A stretch of DNA of 38,967 nt from Saccharothrix sp. NRRL B-16348 (GCF_001280085.1 NZ_LGED01000250.1:1-38967), one strand, 5' to 3'; numbered from the stretch's first letter, positions 8,451-16,142 are shown. The notes: a model not told the origin generated them from the letters alone. Program-made: numbers and translations.

Positions 8451-9359
8451 TCACCAGGAGATTTCGCGGCACCTCTGCGCGGAATCTCCTGGTTCGACCT
8501 GGAGCGTGGCGTGCTCGATGTGGTACCGCTCGGCCAGCAGTGCCTGCGCGGCGCGCAGCACGTCGGCCGGGTCCACGTGGTCGCGGGTGGTGAGGTGCGC
8601 GGAGGCGACCTCCATGCCCGAGGTGAGCGTCCAGACGTGCAGGTCGTGCGCCTCGGCCACGCCGGGCAGGCGGCTCAGGTCGGCCTGCATCTCGGCGACG
8701 TCCACGCGTTCCGGCGCGTGCTGGAAGAGGATCCGCAACGCGCTCGCAGCCAGCTTGTACGTGCGCGGGAGGACGAACAGGCCGATCGCGACGCCCATGA
8801 CCGGGTCGGCGTAGCGCCAGCCGAAGACCAGCGTGACGACGCCGCTGACGAGCACGCCGACCGACCCGATCAGGTCGGCCAGGACTTCCAGGTACGCGCC
8901 GCGGACGTTGATGCTGTCCTTCGCGCCCTCCCGGAGCAGGAAGAACGCGACCACGTTGGCCGCGAGGCCCGCGGTGGCGGCCAGCACGACGGGCAGGCCG
9001 GGCACCTCGGGCGGGTTGCCGAACCGTCCGACGGCCTCGTACACGACGTAGCCGGCCACGCCGAACAGCAGCACGGCGTTCGCCAGCGCGGCCAGCACCT
9101 CGGCCCGGTAGAGGCCGAACGTGCGGCTGCCGCCCGTGCGCGCCCGGCGGGCCAGCATGATCGCGGCCAGCGCCATGCCGACGCCGAGGACGTCGGTGAG
9201 CATGTGGGCGGCGTCGGAGATCAGGGCCAGCGAGCCGGTGACCACGCCGACGGTGAACTCCAGCGCCATGAACGCCGCGCCGATGCCGAAGGCGATCCAC
9301 AGCCGGCCGAGGTGCCTGGCGCTCCCCGACGACACACCGTGCCCGTGTCCGTGACCCAT
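8451..9359 (-). CDS. Cation diffusion facilitator (CDF) metal exporter
   Basis: Proton-coupled efflux of divalent metal, most likely zinc or a related ion, across the cytoplasmic membrane (302 aa). It has a His-rich start (MGHGHGHG), six predicted membrane helices, the TM2 motif DAAHMLTD (His52/Asp56) and the TM5 motif LEVLADLIGSVGV, where Glu158 takes the place of the usual His of HxxxD. A cytoplasmic C-terminal domain (about 200-302) includes LHVWTLTSGMEVASAH. The start at ATG 9359 is chosen because TATGTT lies 7 bases upstream and no ribosome site exists. A GTG at 9416 would add 19 residues and overlap the upstream gene. The gene lies 44 bases downstream of the EphD-like gene on the same strand but has its own promoter. 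Specificity is not proven by sequence. Confidence 0.9.
   Translation of the reverse strand: MGHGHGHGVSSGSARHLGRLWIAFGIGAAFMALEFTVGVVTGSLALISDAAHMLTDVLGVGMALAAIMLARRARTGGSRTFGLYRAEVLAALANAVLLFGVAGYVVYEAVGRFGNPPEVPGLPVVLAATAGLAANVVAFFLLREGAKDSINVRGAYLEVLADLIGSVGVLVSGVVTLVFGWRYADPVMGVAIGLFVLPRTYKLAASALRILFQHAPERVDVAEMQADLSRLPGVAEAHDLHVWTLTSGMEVASAHLTTRDHVDPADVLRAAQALLAERYHIEHATLQVEPGDSAQRCREISW
8453..8493. terminator. Bidirectional hairpin between GH92 and the CDF gene
   Basis: ACCAGGAGATT 8453-8463 pairs with AATCTCCTGGT 8483-8493, extended inward by CGCG/CGCG with one mismatch. The left arm overlaps the last codons of the convergent CDF gene, so one structure can serve both transcripts. Confidence 0.65.
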
Positions 9360-9366
9360 GAGCGGG

Positions 9367-9395
9367 AACATATAGTCACATGCGCATGTGTGCAA
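9367..9395 (-). promoter_or_regulatory. CDF promoter with a palindromic operator in its spacer
   Basis: On the minus strand TTGCAC (9390-9395), 17 bases, TATGTT (9367-9372), 7 bases, then the ATG at 9359. The spacer contains most of the perfect 14-bp palindrome CACATGCGCATGTG (9377-9390). Repressors of the ArsR/SmtB metal-sensor type often bind such sites in promoters of metal exporters. The sensor itself is not next to the gene. Confidence 0.55.
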
Positions 9396-9403
9396 CTCGA
9401 CTG

Positions 9404-10993
9404 TCAGGGGCGCCACAACCGTCCCAGTGCGCGGACGAGGCCGGGCGCGATCCGGTTGCCCAGGTGCGCTGCCTTAGCTTCCACCGTCACGGGTACCACC
9501 GCTCTGTGGTCGTTCACCACTTTGAGCACTTCGGCCGCGACCTTCTCCGGCCCGAAGCCACGCCGTCGGTACGCCTTCGCTGCTTTCCGGCGCTGTTCGT
9601 CCTGCTCAGCGGGGGTGGAGCCGGAGAACGTGAACGTCTTGGCGATGTCGGTGTCGACGATGCCGGGACAGATGGCGGTCACCTTGACGCCGTGTTCGCG
9701 CAGCTCGGCGTCCAGGCACTGGGCGAGCATGAGGACGGCGGCCTTCGTGGTCGAGTAGGCGGACAGCGCGGCGGTCGGGAAGTAGCCCGCGGCCGACGCC
9801 GTGACGACCAGGTTGCCGCCTTCGCCCCGTTCGACCAGCTGCGGCGCGAACGCCCTCAGCGTGTGCACCACACCCCAGAGGTTGACGTCCACCACCCGCC
9901 GCCAGTCCTCCTCGGACGTGCGGAGGAACGACCCGGCCATCCCGATGCCGGCGTTCGCCATCACCACGTCGGGCACACCGTGCCGTGCCTCGACCTCCTC
10001 CGCCACCGCCCGCATCGCGGCCGAGTCCGCCACGTCGACCCGGTACGCGTGACCACCGGTCAGCTCGGCCGTCTCCCGTGCCTTCCCCTCGTCCACGTCC
10101 AGCGCGACCACCTCGGCGCCCTGGCCCGCGAAGGCCACCGCCGTGGCCCGGCCGATCCCGCTCCCCGCCCCCGTGACGACCACCAACCGCCTGCGCCGCT
10201 TGCCGTCGATGACGTCCTCGATGCGGCGTGCCACCTGCTCCGGGTGCGTCCGCGGCGCCCAGTGCCCGGCGCGGAGCCTGCTCCGCGTGAGGTCCTCGAC
10301 CCAGGGCTCCGCCGCCTCCAGGTGCTCCCGCAGCACGTACGGGTCCTCGGTCAGCTCGATCTGGTGAACGGGCACCGAGACCCGCGCCGCGGGCAGCCCG
10401 CGTCCCACGTTCGCCCGGTACAGCCCCAACCCGTTGACCAGCTCCCGCCGCCCCGCCCGCAACCACTTCCGCACCACCGGCAACGCCCACACCAGCTCGG
10501 GCACCACCGGCACCTTGAACCCGGCGATGTACCAGGACCGGCTGAGCACCTTGAACACCTTCAGGGGCCGCAAGCGATTGCGGCGGACCCACTCCGCCAC
10601 CTGCCCCAGATCCGGCCCGGACATGCTCGTGAACGAGAGGAACAAGTCGGGCCGTGCCGCCACCGCCGCCCAACCCTGCAACGACCCCCAGTCGTGCCCC
10701 ACCAGGTGAACCGGCCCGCCGACCGCCTCCACCACCGCCACGAGGTCGTCGACCAACCGTTCGATCCGGTACCCCTCGTTCCCGCGGGGCGCGTCCGACC
10801 CCCCGGCACCCCGAACGTCGTACCGGACGACCCAGAACCTCTCCCCCAACCTCGCCGCCACCTCCTCCCACACTTCGGAGGTGTCCGGGAACCCGTGCGT
10901 CAACACCACCGGAACCGCACCGACAACCCCTCCCTGAACCACCCGAATCCGCAGGTCATCGGCCCACACCACCCGCTCGCGCACCGGTTCCAC
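9404..10993 (-). CDS. EphD-like fusion: alpha/beta-hydrolase plus short-chain dehydrogenase
   Basis: Two enzymes in one chain (529 aa). Residues 1-265 are an epoxide-hydrolase-type alpha/beta hydrolase: HGFPDTSEVWEE oxyanion region at 33-44, nucleophile Asp101 in VGHDWGS, likely catalytic His244 in AGHW. Residues 268-529 are an SDR: TGAGSGIG 274-281, NAGIG 347-351, Asn371, Ser400, Tyr413 and Lys417. The same order occurs in mycobacterial EphD (Rv2214c), linked there to lipid metabolism, so a lipid oxidation/reduction role is plausible but inferred. GTG 10993 has no ribosome site; TACCCT lies 8 bases upstream, fitting a leaderless mRNA. The SDR half has all catalytic residues, so both activities may be real. 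Substrate unknown. Confidence 0.88.
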   Translation of the reverse strand: MEPVRERVVWADDLRIRVVQGGVVGAVPVVLTHGFPDTSEVWEEVAARLGERFWVVRYDVRGAGGSDAPRGNEGYRIERLVDDLVAVVEAVGGPVHLVGHDWGSLQGWAAVAARPDLFLSFTSMSGPDLGQVAEWVRRNRLRPLKVFKVLSRSWYIAGFKVPVVPELVWALPVVRKWLRAGRRELVNGLGLYRANVGRGLPAARVSVPVHQIELTEDPYVLREHLEAAEPWVEDLTRSRLRAGHWAPRTHPEQVARRIEDVIDGKRRRRLVVVTGAGSGIGRATAVAFAGQGAEVVALDVDEGKARETAELTGGHAYRVDVADSAAMRAVAEEVEARHGVPDVVMANAGIGMAGSFLRTSEEDWRRVVDVNLWGVVHTLRAFAPQLVERGEGGNLVVTASAAGYFPTAALSAYSTTKAAVLMLAQCLDAELREHGVKVTAICPGIVDTDIAKTFTFSGSTPAEQDEQRRKAAKAYRRRGFGPEKVAAEVLKVVNDHRAVVPVTVEAKAAHLGNRIAPGLVRALGRLWRP

Positions 10994-11036
10994 AAGCCAA
11001 GAGGGTAGGGGGTGAAACCCACTGGCCCCAGTGCGC

Positions 11037-11042
11037 TAAGCT
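11037..11042 (+). promoter_or_regulatory. Probable -10 element of tRNA-Arg
   Basis: TAAGCT lies 16 bases before the mature tRNA 5' end. No convincing -35 is seen. A CACTGG-CC-CCAGTG inverted repeat (11020-11033) sits just upstream. Confidence 0.35.
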
Positions 11043-11058
11043 TCCTCCCGTAGCTACG

Positions 11059-11130
11059 GCCCCCGTAGCTCAGGGGATAGAGCACCGCCCTCCGGAGGCG
11101 GGAGCGCAGGTTCGAATCCTGCCGGGGGCA
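11059..11130 (+). tRNA. tRNA-Arg (anticodon CCG)
   Basis: Cloverleaf read by hand. Acceptor GCCCCCG (11059-11065) pairs with CGGGGGC (11123-11129), discriminator A11130. D stem GCTC/GAGC. Anticodon stem CCGCC/GGCGG around loop CTCCGGA, with anticodon CCG at 11092-11094 reading CGG. T stem GCAGG/CCTGC around TTCGAAT. The 3' CCA is not encoded. CGG is a common Arg codon in this high-GC DNA. tRNA 3' ends are frequent integration sites, but I see no repeat of this end in the window. Confidence 0.97.
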
Positions 11131-11148
11131 CATCGTTCACCAGTACGT

Positions 11149-11187
11149 GTGAGGCCCTTGACCAGCGCGAACGGTCAAGGGCCTCAC
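11149..11187 (+). terminator. Terminator of tRNA-Arg
   Basis: Perfect 15-bp stem GTGAGGCCCTTGACC / GGTCAAGGGCCTCAC with a 9-base loop, 18 bases after the tRNA. It can also serve the small convergent gene at 11234. Confidence 0.85.
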
Positions 11188-11233
11188 TCGTGTGGGAGCC
11201 GGGTCGTCGACGGAGGCCCGCGGAGTGCGGGAT

Positions 11234-11458
11234 TCAGGAGTCGGCTTCGGTCGAGATGAGGCGAGCCGCGTCGGTCAGCACGTCGTCCGCGGACCTCAGG
11301 CCCTCTTGTCCGACCGCGATCACGAGGGCTTGGCGCACCTCGTCCACCGGACGGCCGCGATGAGTGCGGCGCACGGCGTTCAGCGCCCGTTCGAACTTCC
11401 GCACGTGTTCTCGGACAGCGGAAGCGGCACGTTCGTAGTCGGCGGCCTTATCAGCCAT
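11234..11458 (-). CDS. Small helical protein of unknown function
   Basis: A 74-residue, charged, all-helical-looking protein with no signal peptide, membrane segment or cysteine. The ATG at 11458 is preceded by a clear GGAGG about 8 bases upstream, which supports a real gene. The first half (ERAASAVREHVRKFERALNA) looks like an amphipathic helix, and the second half contains VDEVRQALVIAV. I do not recognise a family and give no function. Its 3' end faces the tRNA terminator. The 400 bases upstream up to the monooxygenase gene have no other gene. Confidence 0.65.
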   Translation of the reverse strand: MADKAADYERAASAVREHVRKFERALNAVRRTHRGRPVDEVRQALVIAVGQEGLRSADDVLTDAARLISTEADS

Positions 11459-11674
11459 CAGGAACCTCCGGCATCGACATTCTTCCGCCGCGTCGACGGA
11501 AGTCGCCGACCGCGGGCATGATCCGGCGCGACAACGGGCGCTGGAGGCCCGCTCACGTTCCGGCGTCCCTGATCACCGCACGTGCACGACAATCGTCCAC
11601 AACCGGTGGTTCCGCGGGCACCGCCCGGAGGGTGAAGTCGGCTTTACCCGAGGACGACGCTTGGTGATGCCGAA

Positions 11675-11711
11675 CCGGAATTATCCGCGGGCCACCCGGA
11701 ATAACACGCGG
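11675..11711. repeat. Two direct repeats 21 bp apart in a gene-free gap
   Basis: CCGGAATTATCCGCGG (11675-11690) and CCGGAATAACACGCGG (11696-11711) match at 13 of 16 positions with a 21-bp period, two helical turns. They lie about 150 bases before the monooxygenase start in the AT-richer gap 11459-11859 and may be a regulator site. Apart from this and the ribosome site, nothing else stands out in the gap. Confidence 0.4.
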
Positions 11712-11859
11712 AGTGCCGACGTGGTCACGGAACGCTGTCTTCCTCGGTCATAAGGGGGTGTCCGAACGGTGTTTTTGAGGGCAATACGGAAGAGGCAGCG
11801 GCGGGGCGCCCCATGCGATGGTCATTCTCAAGTCGAAGCCCCTTTTTTCGGAGGCAAAT

Positions 11860-13053
11860 GTGTCGATCATCGATACGTCCCGACCCCACCCGACACCGGA
11901 ACAATTGAAGGAATCACTGTCGAAATTGGTGCCAGTCCTGCGGGACAACGCCGCGTGGTCGGACGAGAACCGCCGACTGCACGACGACTCGATCCAGGCA
12001 CTGGCCGACGCGGGAATCTTCAAGCTGCGGTTGCCCGCCAGGTACGGCGGCTACGAGGCCGACACCCGCACGCTGGTCGACGTGTGCATCGAACTGGGCC
12101 GCGCGGACGGCGCGCTGGCGTGGACGGTGTCGACGTACTGGATCGCGTCGTGGATCGTCGGCCTGTTCCCGGACGTGGCGCAGGACGAGGTCTTCACGAC
12201 CCCCGACGTCCGGGTCTGCGGCGCGGTCAGCCCGTCCGGCGTGGTCGTGCCGGTCGAGGGCGGGTACGTGCTCAACGGCTCGTGGCACTTCGTCAGCGGC
12301 GCGTGGCACGCGAACTGGCAGGAGCTGGCCACCATCCTGCTGCGGCCCGACGAGGAGCCCCTGCCGGTCATCGTGGCGGTGCCGATGTCGAGCCTGGAGA
12401 TCGTCGACGACTGGCACACCTCCGGCATGAGCGGCAGCGGCAGCGTCACCACGGTGGCGAAGGACGTGTTCGTGCCGGCGACGCACCTCATCCCGCTGGA
12501 GGCGGCGATCCGCCCGAACGGCGTCTCCGAGCTGAACGCGGACCGGCCGATGTGGCGCAGCCCCACCATCCTGGCCGGTTCCGCCGCGACGGTCGGCATG
12601 CTGGTCGGCATGGCGAAGGCGGCCTACGAGGCGTTCATGGACCGCATCCCCAACCGGCCGATCCGGTACACCGACTACGAGCACCAGGCCGAGGCGCCGA
12701 TCACGCACACCCAGGTCGGCACGGCGTACATGAAGATCGAGCAGGCCGAGTACCACGCCTACCACGCCGCGTCGCTGGTCGACGCGAAGGCCGCCAGCGG
12801 CGAGCCGTGGACGATCGCGGAACGCGCCAGGGTCCGCGCGGACGAGGGCTGGGCGACGAAGCTGGCGAAGGAAGCCGTCGACCTGCTGGCCTCGGCCAGC
12901 GGCGGGTCCTCGATCTACCGCCACGAGCCGATCCAGCGGATCGTGCGCGACATCCACGCGATCAGCGTTCACCCGATGTTCAGCCCGGACTCGAACACGG
13001 AGACCTTCGGGCGGGTGCTGTGCGGGCTCGAGCCCAACACGATGTTCATCTGA
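11860..13053 (+). CDS. Acyl-CoA-dehydrogenase-fold flavin monooxygenase/hydroxylase
   Basis: A 397-residue member of the acyl-CoA dehydrogenase superfamily, closer to the FMN/FAD-dependent hydroxylases (HsaA, HpaB-like group D) than to true dehydrogenases. It has the N-terminal helical domain (ADAGIFKLRLPARYGG), the mid-domain segments YVLNGSWHFVSGAWHA and TSGMSGSGSVTTV, and the type-2 C-terminal domain ending SSIYRHEPIQRIVRDIHAIS. The catalytic Glu of dehydrogenases is not in its usual context. Such enzymes take reduced flavin from a separate reductase, and none is visible here. They hydroxylate aromatic or polyketide-like substrates. GTG 11860 is chosen because GGAGG sits 5 bases upstream; an in-frame ATG at 11818 lacks a ribosome site. 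Monocistronic. Substrate unknown. Confidence 0.82.
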   Translation: MSIIDTSRPHPTPEQLKESLSKLVPVLRDNAAWSDENRRLHDDSIQALADAGIFKLRLPARYGGYEADTRTLVDVCIELGRADGALAWTVSTYWIASWIVGLFPDVAQDEVFTTPDVRVCGAVSPSGVVVPVEGGYVLNGSWHFVSGAWHANWQELATILLRPDEEPLPVIVAVPMSSLEIVDDWHTSGMSGSGSVTTVAKDVFVPATHLIPLEAAIRPNGVSELNADRPMWRSPTILAGSAATVGMLVGMAKAAYEAFMDRIPNRPIRYTDYEHQAEAPITHTQVGTAYMKIEQAEYHAYHAASLVDAKAASGEPWTIAERARVRADEGWATKLAKEAVDLLASASGGSSIYRHEPIQRIVRDIHAISVHPMFSPDSNTETFGRVLCGLEPNTMFI

Positions 13054-13069
13054 GTCGATCTCCAGGCCG

Positions 13070-13100
13070 AGAGCCGCCACGCGGTCAGCGTGGCGGCTCT
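13070..13100 (+). terminator. Terminator of the monooxygenase gene
   Basis: Perfect 13-bp stem AGAGCCGCCACGC / GCGTGGCGGCTCT with a 5-base loop, 16 bases after the stop. Confidence 0.85.
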
Positions 13101-13131
13101 TCGCTGTGCGCCGGGAGCCGACCGTCCACAT

Positions 13132-13186
13132 GGCACACAGCACGTCACCCGGCACAGCACATCACCCGGCACACAGCAACGTGCCC
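13132..13186. repeat. Short imperfect tandem repeat
   Basis: Three copies of a GGCACA(CA)GCA-N5/6-CCC unit of 19, 17 and 19 bases lie end to end (13132-13150, 13151-13167, 13168-13186) between two terminators. No function is evident. Confidence 0.5.
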
Positions 13187-13213
13187 GGTCGGCGAGGAGC
13201 ACCGACCGGGCAC
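13181..13213 (-). terminator. Terminator of the VOC gene
   Basis: Perfect 12-bp stem GTGCCCGGTCGG / CCGACCGGGCAC with a 9-base loop, 16 bases beyond the stop of the minus-strand VOC gene. Its left arm is shared with the last tandem-repeat unit. Confidence 0.8.
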
Positions 13214-13229
13214 GCGAGGACGTCTGGTC

Positions 13230-13580
13230 TCAGACGTCCTTCTTCCACATGATGATCTGCAGGTAGTTGCCGTCCGGGTCGGCGAACGTGCCGAACTTGC
13301 CGGACTCGCGGTCCGCGACCGAGATCCACTCCACGTTGGCGGCCTTCAGCTGGGCCTCCACGGCGTCGAAGTCGTCGACGTGGAAGTTCATGATCACGCG
13401 ACCGGGCTCGTTGTTCTTCGCCTCGACGTCGTCACGACCGTCGATGACCAGCAGGAAACCGCCGAGGTCGATCGGGCCTTCGCCGGTGAACTCCGGGGCC
13501 AGCGCCTTGATGTACCACGCCCGCAGCTCGGCGGGGCGGGTGGTGCCGAGCAGCATGCTGCCGGGCTTGAGCGTCGTCAT
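13230..13580 (-). CDS. VOC (glyoxalase/bleomycin-resistance fold) protein
   Basis: A 116-residue single-domain member of the vicinal oxygen chelate superfamily. It shows the paired beta-alpha-beta-beta-beta layout, with NFHVDDFDAVEAQLKAA in the second half and the family-typical FADPDGNYLQIIM near the end. Family members act as lyases, dioxygenases or drug-binding resistance proteins. The usual metal ligands (His/Glu at the start of strands) are only partly present: His in NFHV is kept but the final Glu is replaced by Gln. A binding role is therefore as likely as catalysis. Start ATG 13580 follows AGGGAGA. It lies 61 bases downstream of the MFS gene on the same strand and could be cotranscribed with it. 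Confidence 0.8.
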   Translation of the reverse strand: MTTLKPGSMLLGTTRPAELRAWYIKALAPEFTGEGPIDLGGFLLVIDGRDDVEAKNNEPGRVIMNFHVDDFDAVEAQLKAANVEWISVADRESGKFGTFADPDGNYLQIIMWKKDV

Positions 13581-13641
13581 GTCGAATCTCTCCCTGTTGT
13601 GTGATCAAGCTCGCGGCAAGAGGCTATCGCCACACCACGCG

Positions 13642-15036
13642 TCAGGAGACCGCCGCCGCGGTTTCCGGTGCCGAGGCACGGCTTTCGTCACGAGGACGCA
13701 GCCCGAACCAGATGAGCGCGACGCTCACGAGCGTCACCGCGACGTTCACGCCGAGCGCGAGGTGGGTGCCGGTCAACGCGTCGGTCTGCGTGGCCGCGAT
13801 CGCGACCATGATCGGCGCGCCGACGGTGAGGGCCACCTGCTGCGTCATCGAGGTGAGGCCGGTCGCCAGGCCCTGCTCCTCGTTCGGCAGGCCCGAGGTG
13901 CCGATCACGGTGTACGACACGATGCACGCGACGTGCACGAAGAACCCGAGGAACAGCGCGGGCACCAGGATCGCCAGGGCGAGCCGGTTCGTGCCGAGGA
14001 ACACCAGCGGGAGGATCATCAGGGCTTGCAGGGTCAACGCCACGGTCAGCACGTTCCGGCCGCCGTGCTTGCCGATGAAGCGACCGGCGATCGGACCGGC
14101 GAACACGGCCGCCAGGCCGGGGATGCCGAAGGCGAGGCCGGTGATCACCGGGTTGAACTTCAGCACGTCCTGGAGGTACAGCGTCATCAGGAAGATCATG
14201 CCGGTCTCCATGGAGAAGATCACGAGACCCGCGTAGTTCCCCCACTTCACGGTGGGCTTCTTGAGGAAGCGCACCGGCGCCAGCGGCGCGGACGACCGGG
14301 ATTCGATCACCCAGAACGCGGCCAGCAGCACGATGCCGATCGCGGCGGCGACGAGGCTGCTCTCCATGATCGCGTAGACCACGGCCAGCAGACCGCCGGT
14401 GACCGTCACCGCGCCCGGCACGTCCAGCTTCTGCCGGTTCGGCATCTTGCTCTCGCCGATCAGCATCGGGGTGGCGACGATGATGGCGATGGCGAACGGG
14501 ATGTTGATGAAGAACGCGGCCCGCCAGCTCAGCAGGCTGACGAGGATGCCGCCGACCAGCGCGCCCGCGGTGAAGCCGCCGGAGAGGATCGCGCCGTTGA
14601 GACCGAGGGCGCGGTCGCGCATCTTGCCCTCGGGGAACGTCGTGGTGATCAACGACAGGCCGGCGGGGACGGCCATGGCGGTGGAGAGGCCCTGGAGCGC
14701 ACGGGCGGCCAGCAGCATCTCCGGGTTGGTCGCGAAGCCGCCGAGCAGCGACGCGAGGGCCAGCAGGACCTGGCCGGCCACGAACAGCTTGCGGCGGCCG
14801 AACAGGTCGGCGAACCGCCCGAACAGCAGCATGAAGCCGGCCGCGGGCAGCGTGTACGCGGACACGATCCACGGCAGCTGGGTCAGGCTCATGTCGACGC
14901 CACCGCCGACCTGCGGCAGGGCGACGTTGAGGATCGAGTAGTCGGCGGCGAAGATGAAGGCGGCGCCAAGCAGGACGAGGAGGATCAACCGCTGCCTGCC
15001 GCTGAACCGCAGCGGGGAGGACGTTTCGGCAGTCAA
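13642..15036 (-). CDS. MFS drug exporter, DHA2 (EmrB/QacA) type
   Basis: Proton-driven multidrug-type exporter (464 aa) of the major facilitator superfamily. At least twelve hydrophobic helices are visible. The family signatures are LNVALPQVGGGVDMSLTQLP in TM1/loop, LFGRFADLFGRRKLFV (motif A) and LSTAMAVPAGLSLITTTFP (TM4-5 region). TTG 15036 is the likely start: AAAGGGA lies 7 bases upstream and no ATG is available before TM1. The frame stays open further upstream, but that part only shadows the hydrolase gene. A large hairpin (15084-15130) separates it from the co-directional epoxide-hydrolase-like gene. The pair may share a promoter, with the hairpin tuning MFS expression. Substrate unknown. 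Confidence 0.88.
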   Translation of the reverse strand: MTAETSSPLRFSGRQRLILLVLLGAAFIFAADYSILNVALPQVGGGVDMSLTQLPWIVSAYTLPAAGFMLLFGRFADLFGRRKLFVAGQVLLALASLLGGFATNPEMLLAARALQGLSTAMAVPAGLSLITTTFPEGKMRDRALGLNGAILSGGFTAGALVGGILVSLLSWRAAFFINIPFAIAIIVATPMLIGESKMPNRQKLDVPGAVTVTGGLLAVVYAIMESSLVAAAIGIVLLAAFWVIESRSSAPLAPVRFLKKPTVKWGNYAGLVIFSMETGMIFLMTLYLQDVLKFNPVITGLAFGIPGLAAVFAGPIAGRFIGKHGGRNVLTVALTLQALMILPLVFLGTNRLALAILVPALFLGFFVHVACIVSYTVIGTSGLPNEEQGLATGLTSMTQQVALTVGAPIMVAIAATQTDALTGTHLALGVNVAVTLVSVALIWFGLRPRDESRASAPETAAAVS

Positions 15037-15083
15037 GATGCGATCCCTTTCTTGGAGGTATCCCACAGTTTTCGTGATCCAGC

Positions 15084-15130
15084 CACGCTTTCCGGCTTGG
15101 CCGAGCCGCTCGGCGAAGCCGGAGAGCGTG
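15084..15130 (-). promoter_or_regulatory. Long hairpin between the hydrolase and MFS genes (attenuator or terminator)
   Basis: On the minus strand CACGCT-c-TCCGGCTT-c-GCCGA pairs with TCGGC-c-AAGCCGGA-a-AGCGTG: 19 paired bases, two mismatches, 5-base loop. It lies 25 bases after the hydrolase stop and 47 bases before the MFS start. Confidence 0.6.
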
Positions 15131-15155
15131 ACCAGGCTTTGCGCCGCGGCTGCGC

Positions 15156-16142
15156 CTAGAGGTCGGCCAGGAACTTCACCAGCTCGGCGTTGACCTCCTC
15201 CGGCCGCTCCTGCTGCGTCCAGTGGCCGGTCCCGGGGAGGACGACCGTGCGCTTCAGGTTCGGCACGAGGTACGCCAGGTTGGCGATGAGCTGGTCCATG
15301 CCGGGCAGCGTGACGCTGCCGTCCCGGTCGCCGTGCACGTACAGCGCCGGAGGAGTCAGCGGCGCACCCTGGAACGGCGCCGTCAGCTCCCAGCTCAGGT
15401 CGATCGTCCGCCACCAGTTCAGGCCGCCCGTGAAACCGGTCCGGGCGTACTCGGCCGTGTAGAACTCGATGTCGGCCTCGGTGAGCCATGCGGGCGACTC
15501 GGTCTTGGGCATGAGGTCGAAGAGGGTGCCCCCTTCGGGAACCACGGGGAGCGTGGGTCCGTCCGCCTGCGGCGAGTCGCCGAAGCCCCAGTTGAAGAAG
15601 CGGAGGATGCTCTCGCGCGGGTCGCGCTCCAGCTCCGCCTCGGCCACGCCGGGCTCCTGCAGGTAGTTCATGTAGAAACCGGGACCGAGCGCCTGGGTGA
15701 GCCCGGTCAGGGCGCTCACCGGGCCGCGCGGCAGGTAGGGCACGCTCAGCGCGACGACACCGCGGACCCGGTCGGGACGCAGCTGCGCGGTGTTCCACGC
15801 GACCGACGTGCCGAAGTCGTGGGCGACCAGCACCGCCTGCTCCTCGCCGAGGGCGTCGAGCAACGCGATCACGTCGCCGACGAGGTGCAGCTGCGAGTAC
15901 TTCTCCACCCCTTCCGGGCGGTCGGTCTGCCCGTAGCCGCGCAAGTCCGGCGCGACCGCGTGGTAGCCGGCCGCCGCCAGAGCGGGGAGCTGGTGGCGCC
16001 AGGAGTACCAGGACTCCGGGAAGCCGTGCAGCAGCACGACCAGCGGCCCCTCGCCCTGCTCGGCGACGTGCATGCGGATGCCGTTGGCCTCCACGAACCG
16101 GTGGGTGATCCCGTCGGTGTTTGCCGATTGTTCGTCGCTCAT
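15156..16142 (-). CDS. Epoxide-hydrolase-like alpha/beta hydrolase
   Basis: A 328-residue soluble alpha/beta hydrolase with epoxide hydrolase hallmarks: HGFPESWYSWRHQLPAL oxyanion motif at about 39-55, nucleophile Asp in VAHDFGTSVAW (about residue 109), a cap with NYLQEPGVAEAELERDPRES, the acid Asp of YVHGDRDGSV and the His of GTGHWTQQERPEEV. Such enzymes open epoxides to diols through an alkyl-enzyme ester; some relatives are dehalogenases or esterases. The ATG at 16142 follows AAGGAAGG. It is the first gene of a probable operon with the MFS exporter and perhaps the VOC gene, which would suit detoxification of, or self-protection against, a reactive compound (inference). Confidence 0.87.
   Translation of the reverse strand: MSDEQSANTDGITHRFVEANGIRMHVAEQGEGPLVVLLHGFPESWYSWRHQLPALAAAGYHAVAPDLRGYGQTDRPEGVEKYSQLHLVGDVIALLDALGEEQAVLVAHDFGTSVAWNTAQLRPDRVRGVVALSVPYLPRGPVSALTGLTQALGPGFYMNYLQEPGVAEAELERDPRESILRFFNWGFGDSPQADGPTLPVVPEGGTLFDLMPKTESPAWLTEADIEFYTAEYARTGFTGGLNWWRTIDLSWELTAPFQGAPLTPPALYVHGDRDGSVTLPGMDQLIANLAYLVPNLKRTVVLPGTGHWTQQERPEEVNAELVKFLADL

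Noticed and set aside
11059..11130. tRNA-Arg 3' end as a mobile-element attachment site
   Set aside because: No second copy of the tRNA end and no integrase was seen in the window.
13132..13186. CRISPR-like short repeats
   Set aside because: Units abut without spacers, differ in length and no cas gene is near.
11769..13604. Plus-strand 611-codon frame over the monooxygenase
   Set aside because: Shadow of the monooxygenase and antisense VOC gene; runs through a terminator and has no domain.
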